Shown: in pieces, positions 60,667-64,000 of the stretch
How the letters are laid out: each line of letters starts with the position of its first letter
Numbering within the stretch: position 1 is the stretch's first letter
Source: Xestospongia bergquistia
Taxonomy: Eukaryota; Porifera; Demospongiae; Haplosclerida; Petrosiidae
Assembly (NCBI GenBank): GCA_963965975.1
Contig: OZ014415.1
Location: 4,779,001-4,843,000 of the forward strand
Length of the DNA: 64,000 bases
Reading direction: 5' to 3'
Position numbers and translations under genes: made by a program
Notes under the pieces: model-generated
Seen by the model: only the letters and a program-made list of their open reading frames with translations
Databases searched by the model: none
What the model was told of the DNA's origin: nothing

Positions 60667-60809
60667 TAGCCTTGTAGCCAAGCTTTCGCAATAGAAAAGA
60701 GCCTGGTAACTACTGTTTGCGTGTCATTGTGATGTCAATAATTACGCGAATGCGCAAGCAGTAATGACCAGGGTTTCTTTTCTATCGCAAAAGTCTGGGT
60801 ACGAGGCTA
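60667..60809. mobile_element. Long-TIR element copy 5, 143 bp, perfect 9 bp duplication
   Basis: Flanked by GTACTAAAT on both sides (60,658-60,666 and 60,810-60,818). The uninterrupted array text CTTGTACTAAATAAAAAC elsewhere gives the empty site. TIRs of about 50 bp plus a 9 bp duplication fit Mutator-like elements better than hAT (8 bp) or Tc1/mariner (TA). The equal length to the satellite monomer is coincidence; the sequences are unrelated. Confidence 0.88.
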
Positions 60810-61199
60810 GTACTAAATAAAAACAATCGTCCAATTTATTGAGACTTGCTACAAAATATACCGGTTACTAAATTTCAAGAAGACTTACGATAGGTTAGTT
60901 AAGATACAAATGCACTAAAACTAAGGGCTAAAGCTCACTGAATTTAAAAGTCATGTTAGATATACTACAGCACATGGAGTACTGCTTCTCTGACTGTATT
61001 TGTTACTACTGTCTTTCCTTTTTGTTGTAACGAGGAATTTCATTGTCTTGGAATTACTGCAGAGAACACTGTCAAATGACTTTCCTGCATGGAATACAGT
61101 TCCTTCTTCTGTCTTGCTCCACAGCCCTGAAGAAGTAAAGTCCTGACACATTGATTGCTAAAATGAAATGAAGCAATGCAGTCTAAGATTTCTAGTACA

Positions 61200-62200
61200 A
61201 ACCATTACAAGCTGATACTGATACAAAAGTAGAGTTTAAAGTCAAGCTAGATATACTAACGCACATGAAGTATTGACACTTGACTGTATTTATTTACCCT
61301 TGGGCTGTAGCGAGGAATATTATTGTCTTGGATTTACTGCAGAGAACACTGTCAAATGACTTCCCTGTATGGAATACAGTTCCCTCTTCTGTCTTGCTCC
61401 ACTGCCCTGCAGAAGTAAAGTCCTGACACATTGATTGCTAAAATGAAATGAAGCAATGCAGTCTAAGGTTTCTAGTACAAACCATTACAAGCTGATACTG
61501 GTACAAAAGTAGACAGAATAAGTTTAAAGTCAAGCTAGATATAATAACGCAAATGAAGTATTGAGACTTGACTGTATTTATTTACCCTTGTCCTGTAGCG
61601 AGGAACATTATTGTCTTGGATTTACTGCAGAGAACACTGTCAAATGACTTTCCTGCATGGAATACAGTTCCTTCTTCTGTCTTGCTCCACAGCCCTGCAG
61701 AAGTAAAGTCCTGACACATTGATTGCTAAAATGAAATGAAGCAATGCAGTCTAAGATTTCTAGTACAAACCATTACAAGCTGATACTGATACAAAAGTAG
61801 AGTTTAAAGTCAAGCTAGATATACTAACGCACATGAAGTATTGAGACTTGACTGTATTTATTTATCCTTGGGCTGTAGCGAGGAATATTATTGTCTTGGA
61901 TTTACTGCAGAGAACACTGTCAAATGACTTCCCGGTATGGAATACAGTTCCCTCTTCTGTCTTGCTCCACAGCCCTGCAGAAGTAAAGTCCTGACACATT
62001 GATTGCTAAAATGAAATGAAGCAATGCAGTCTAAGGTTTCTAGTACAAACCATTACAAGCTGATACTGGTACAAAAGTACACACAATAGTTTAAAGTCAA
62101 GCTAGATATACTAACAAACATGAAGTATTGACACTTGACTGTATTTATTTACCCTTGGGCTGTAGTGAGGAACATTATTGTCTCGGATTTATTGCAGAGA
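61200..62200 (+). repeat. Regular 280-288 bp array units with a two-unit higher-order repeat
   Basis: The core word GATTTACTGCAGAG (GATTTATTGCAGAG in the last) falls at 61,331, 61,619, 61,899 and 62,186. Units 1 and 3 share AGGTTTCTAGTAC, TACTGGTAC and CTGTATGG or CGGTATGG forms; units at 61,050 and 61,619 share TTTCCTGCATGG. This indicates a recently amplified dimer of about 568 bp. Confidence 0.85.
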
Positions 62201-62339
62201 ACACTGTCAAATGATTTGGCTGAATTAAATCCAGTTCCTTCTTCTGTCTTGCTAAATAAAGTCATGATTCATTGCTTGCTAAAACGAAGTAATGCTGTCT
62301 AGCACAAACTATTACAAGCTGATACTACAAAAGCACTAA

Positions 62340-62905
62340 ACTAAGGGCTAAAGCTCATTGAATTTTTAAGTCAAGGTAGATAAGGCTAAAGCTCATTGAA
62401 TTGAAAGTCAAGGTAGATAGGGCTAAAGCTCATTATTGATACTGATACAAAAGTAGACACAATACTTTAAACTCAAGCTAGAGATACTAACGCACATGAA
62501 GTATTGACACTTGACTGTATTTATTTACCCTTGGTCTGTACCAAGGAACATTATTGTCTCAGATTTACTGCAGAGAACACTGTCGAATGATTTGGCTGAA
62601 TGAAATCCAGTTCCTTCTTCTGTCTTGCTAAATAAAGTCATGATTCATTGCTTGCTAAAAGGAAGTAATGCTGTCTAGCACAAACTATTACAAGCTGATA
62701 CTACAAAAGCACTAAACTAAGGGCTAAAGCTCATTGAATTTAAAGTCAAGGTAGACAAGACTAAAGCTCATTGAATTTTAAGTCAAGGTAGATAGGGATA
62801 AAGCTCATTGAATTTAAAGTCAAGGTAGAGAGGGATAAAGCTCATTGAATTTAAAGTCAAGGTAGATAGGGCTAAAGCTCATTGAATTTAAAGTGAAGGT
62901 AGATA
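62340..62905 (+). repeat. 37 bp minisatellite, copy 2 of 2
   Basis: Same layout as 57,250-57,775, offset about 5.1 kb, with one more unit and a few substitutions (GATAGGGATAAAG). It shows that a block of about 1.4 kb or more was duplicated after the minisatellite formed. Confidence 0.9.
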
Positions 62906-64000
62906 TACTAATGCACATGAAGTATTGACACTATTTATTTGCCTTAGGGCTGTAGTGAGGAACGTTATTTACTGCAGAACACTGTTAAATGACTTGGCAA
63001 AACGGAATTCAGTTCCTTCTTCTTTCTTGCTAAATGGCCCTGCAGAAGTAATGTCCTAAGTTTTCTAGTATAAACCATTACAAAGTCATACTCATACAAA
63101 AGTAAACACTATGGGGGTAAAAAGGCTTGTACTAAATAAAAACGCTCGACTAATTTTATTGAGACTCGCTATATATATTTTACAAAATATACCAGTTACT
63201 GAAGTCTTTATATTACGGACTAGTGAGATATTATATTTCAAAAAGACTTACGATAAGCTTAGTTAAGATAACAAAACACTAAAACTAAGGGTTAAAGCTC
63301 ACTGAATTTAAAAGTCATATACTACAGCACATGGAGTACTGCTTCTCTGACCGTGTTTGTTACTACTGTCTTTCCCTTTCTTGTAGCGAGGAATTGCCTT
63401 CATGGAATACAGTTCCTTCTTCTGTCTTGCTCCACAGCCCTGTAGAAGTGAAGTCCTAACACATTAGTTGCTAAAATGAAGTAATGCATTTCTAATGATT
63501 TGTAGTACAACCATTACAAACACATTCACGTATGATATAGGACAATACTCAAGACTCAAAAAACTCTCCACAATATGCACATTTTATAATACATAGTGCA
63601 TAGATAACTTACGGGACAGGAAGTCTACACATGATAATCATATTCATAAGTATACACAATACAACAACCAACCAATAATAATGCAGCACAAGCTGATACT
63701 GACACAAACGTAGAGACAGTGAGGGTAAATAGCGCTGCAAAAAAAATTGTGACAAACCATTACAAGCTGATACTGATACAAAAGTAGACACAATAGATTT
63801 AAATGGGCTACATTGTACTAAATATACTGGAAAAGGACTAGTCAGATATGTTTCCAAAAGACTTACGACAGGCTTAGTTCAGATAACAGATACGCTAAAC
63901 CTAGGGGCTAAAGATCACTGAATATACTAACACACATGGAACTGCATGGAATACAGTTCCTTCTTATGTCTTGTTAAACAGCCCTGCAGAAATAAAGTCC

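Larger units (their letters stand above)
49771..64000 (+). repeat. Complex tandem array with 104 nt exon-like core, continues beyond the window
   Basis: About 30 copies of a core recur at spacings from 190 to 830 bp. It is preceded by a pyrimidine tract and TAG (TTTGCCCTTGGGCTGTAG), starts CGAGGAACATTATTGTCT and ends ACAGCCCTGCAGAA. In one group it is followed by GTAAAG (52,677, 56,508, 59,276, 61,405, 61,693, 61,977), in another by ATAAAG. In frame it reads RNIIVLDLLQRTL then SNDLAEWNPVPSSVLLNSP, open in most copies. The rest of the unit has landmarks in order: TAAGATTTCTAGTACAAACC, ACAAGCTGATACTGATAC, ATATACTGGTTACTAAAG and GCTAAAGCTCATTGAATTTA. Units differ mainly by deletion of some landmarks. 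I do not recognise the peptide. Confidence 0.85.

Noticed and set aside
60667-60809. Link between the 143 bp long-TIR elements and the 143 bp satellite monomer
   Set aside because: Lengths coincide but the sequences share nothing.

Overview
The window looks like nuclear DNA from an animal, probably an aquatic invertebrate. It is AT-rich, has GT-AG introns of roughly 100 to 160 bases, and is dominated by satellite DNA and decayed cut-and-paste transposons of animal type (pogo/Tigger, Tc1/mariner-like, piggyBac, and a family with 9-10 bp target duplications). A sponge or other early-branching animal is possible, but the sequence does not decide it. No gene in the window is clearly intact. There is no rRNA, tRNA or CRISPR, and nothing suggests bacterial DNA.

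Region 1 (1-33,990) is one satellite array with a 143 bp monomer, running about 25.5 kb before its first interruption. It has higher-order repeats, including a 1,430 bp (10-monomer) block present twice with no difference seen over 1,459 bp. Older monomers lie on the right side (22,220-33,990). That side is interrupted by a 4.7 kb pogo/Tigger-like element (25,517-30,250) and a 793 bp TA-target element (30,981-31,773). A roughly 1.75 kb block is inverted (31,926-33,670). Every monomer is built from inverted repeats, the strongest being a 13+1+13 palindrome.

Region 2 (33,990-41,990) is mixed decayed DNA: a piggyBac relic, a second piggyBac scrap, microsatellites, and a minus-strand multi-exon pseudogene that I read as a permuted NlpC/P60 (YiiX-like) cysteine-peptidase-fold protein. 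It also holds a patch of TTTAGGG-like repeats and a tandem 845 bp duplication that seems to carry the 3' end of a retroelement.

Region 3 (41,960-46,190) is a tandem array of about 23 units. Each unit holds a 59 nt core flanked by good splice sites on the minus strand. Two long-TIR elements sit in it.

Region 4 (46,395-64,000) is a second complex array with units of about 190-830 bp. Its core is a 104 nt exon-like block on the plus strand with an open reading frame. A nearly intact piggyBac transposase gene (one internal TGA codon plus a frameshift near its N-terminus) is embedded at 47,640-49,317. The array has also amplified fragments of two host-type genes: a RecQ-like helicase motif-I region inside a long-TIR element, and a DUF2064-type (GT-A fold) exon. 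The general picture is a pericentromere-like region where insertion, gene-fragment capture and tandem amplification act together.
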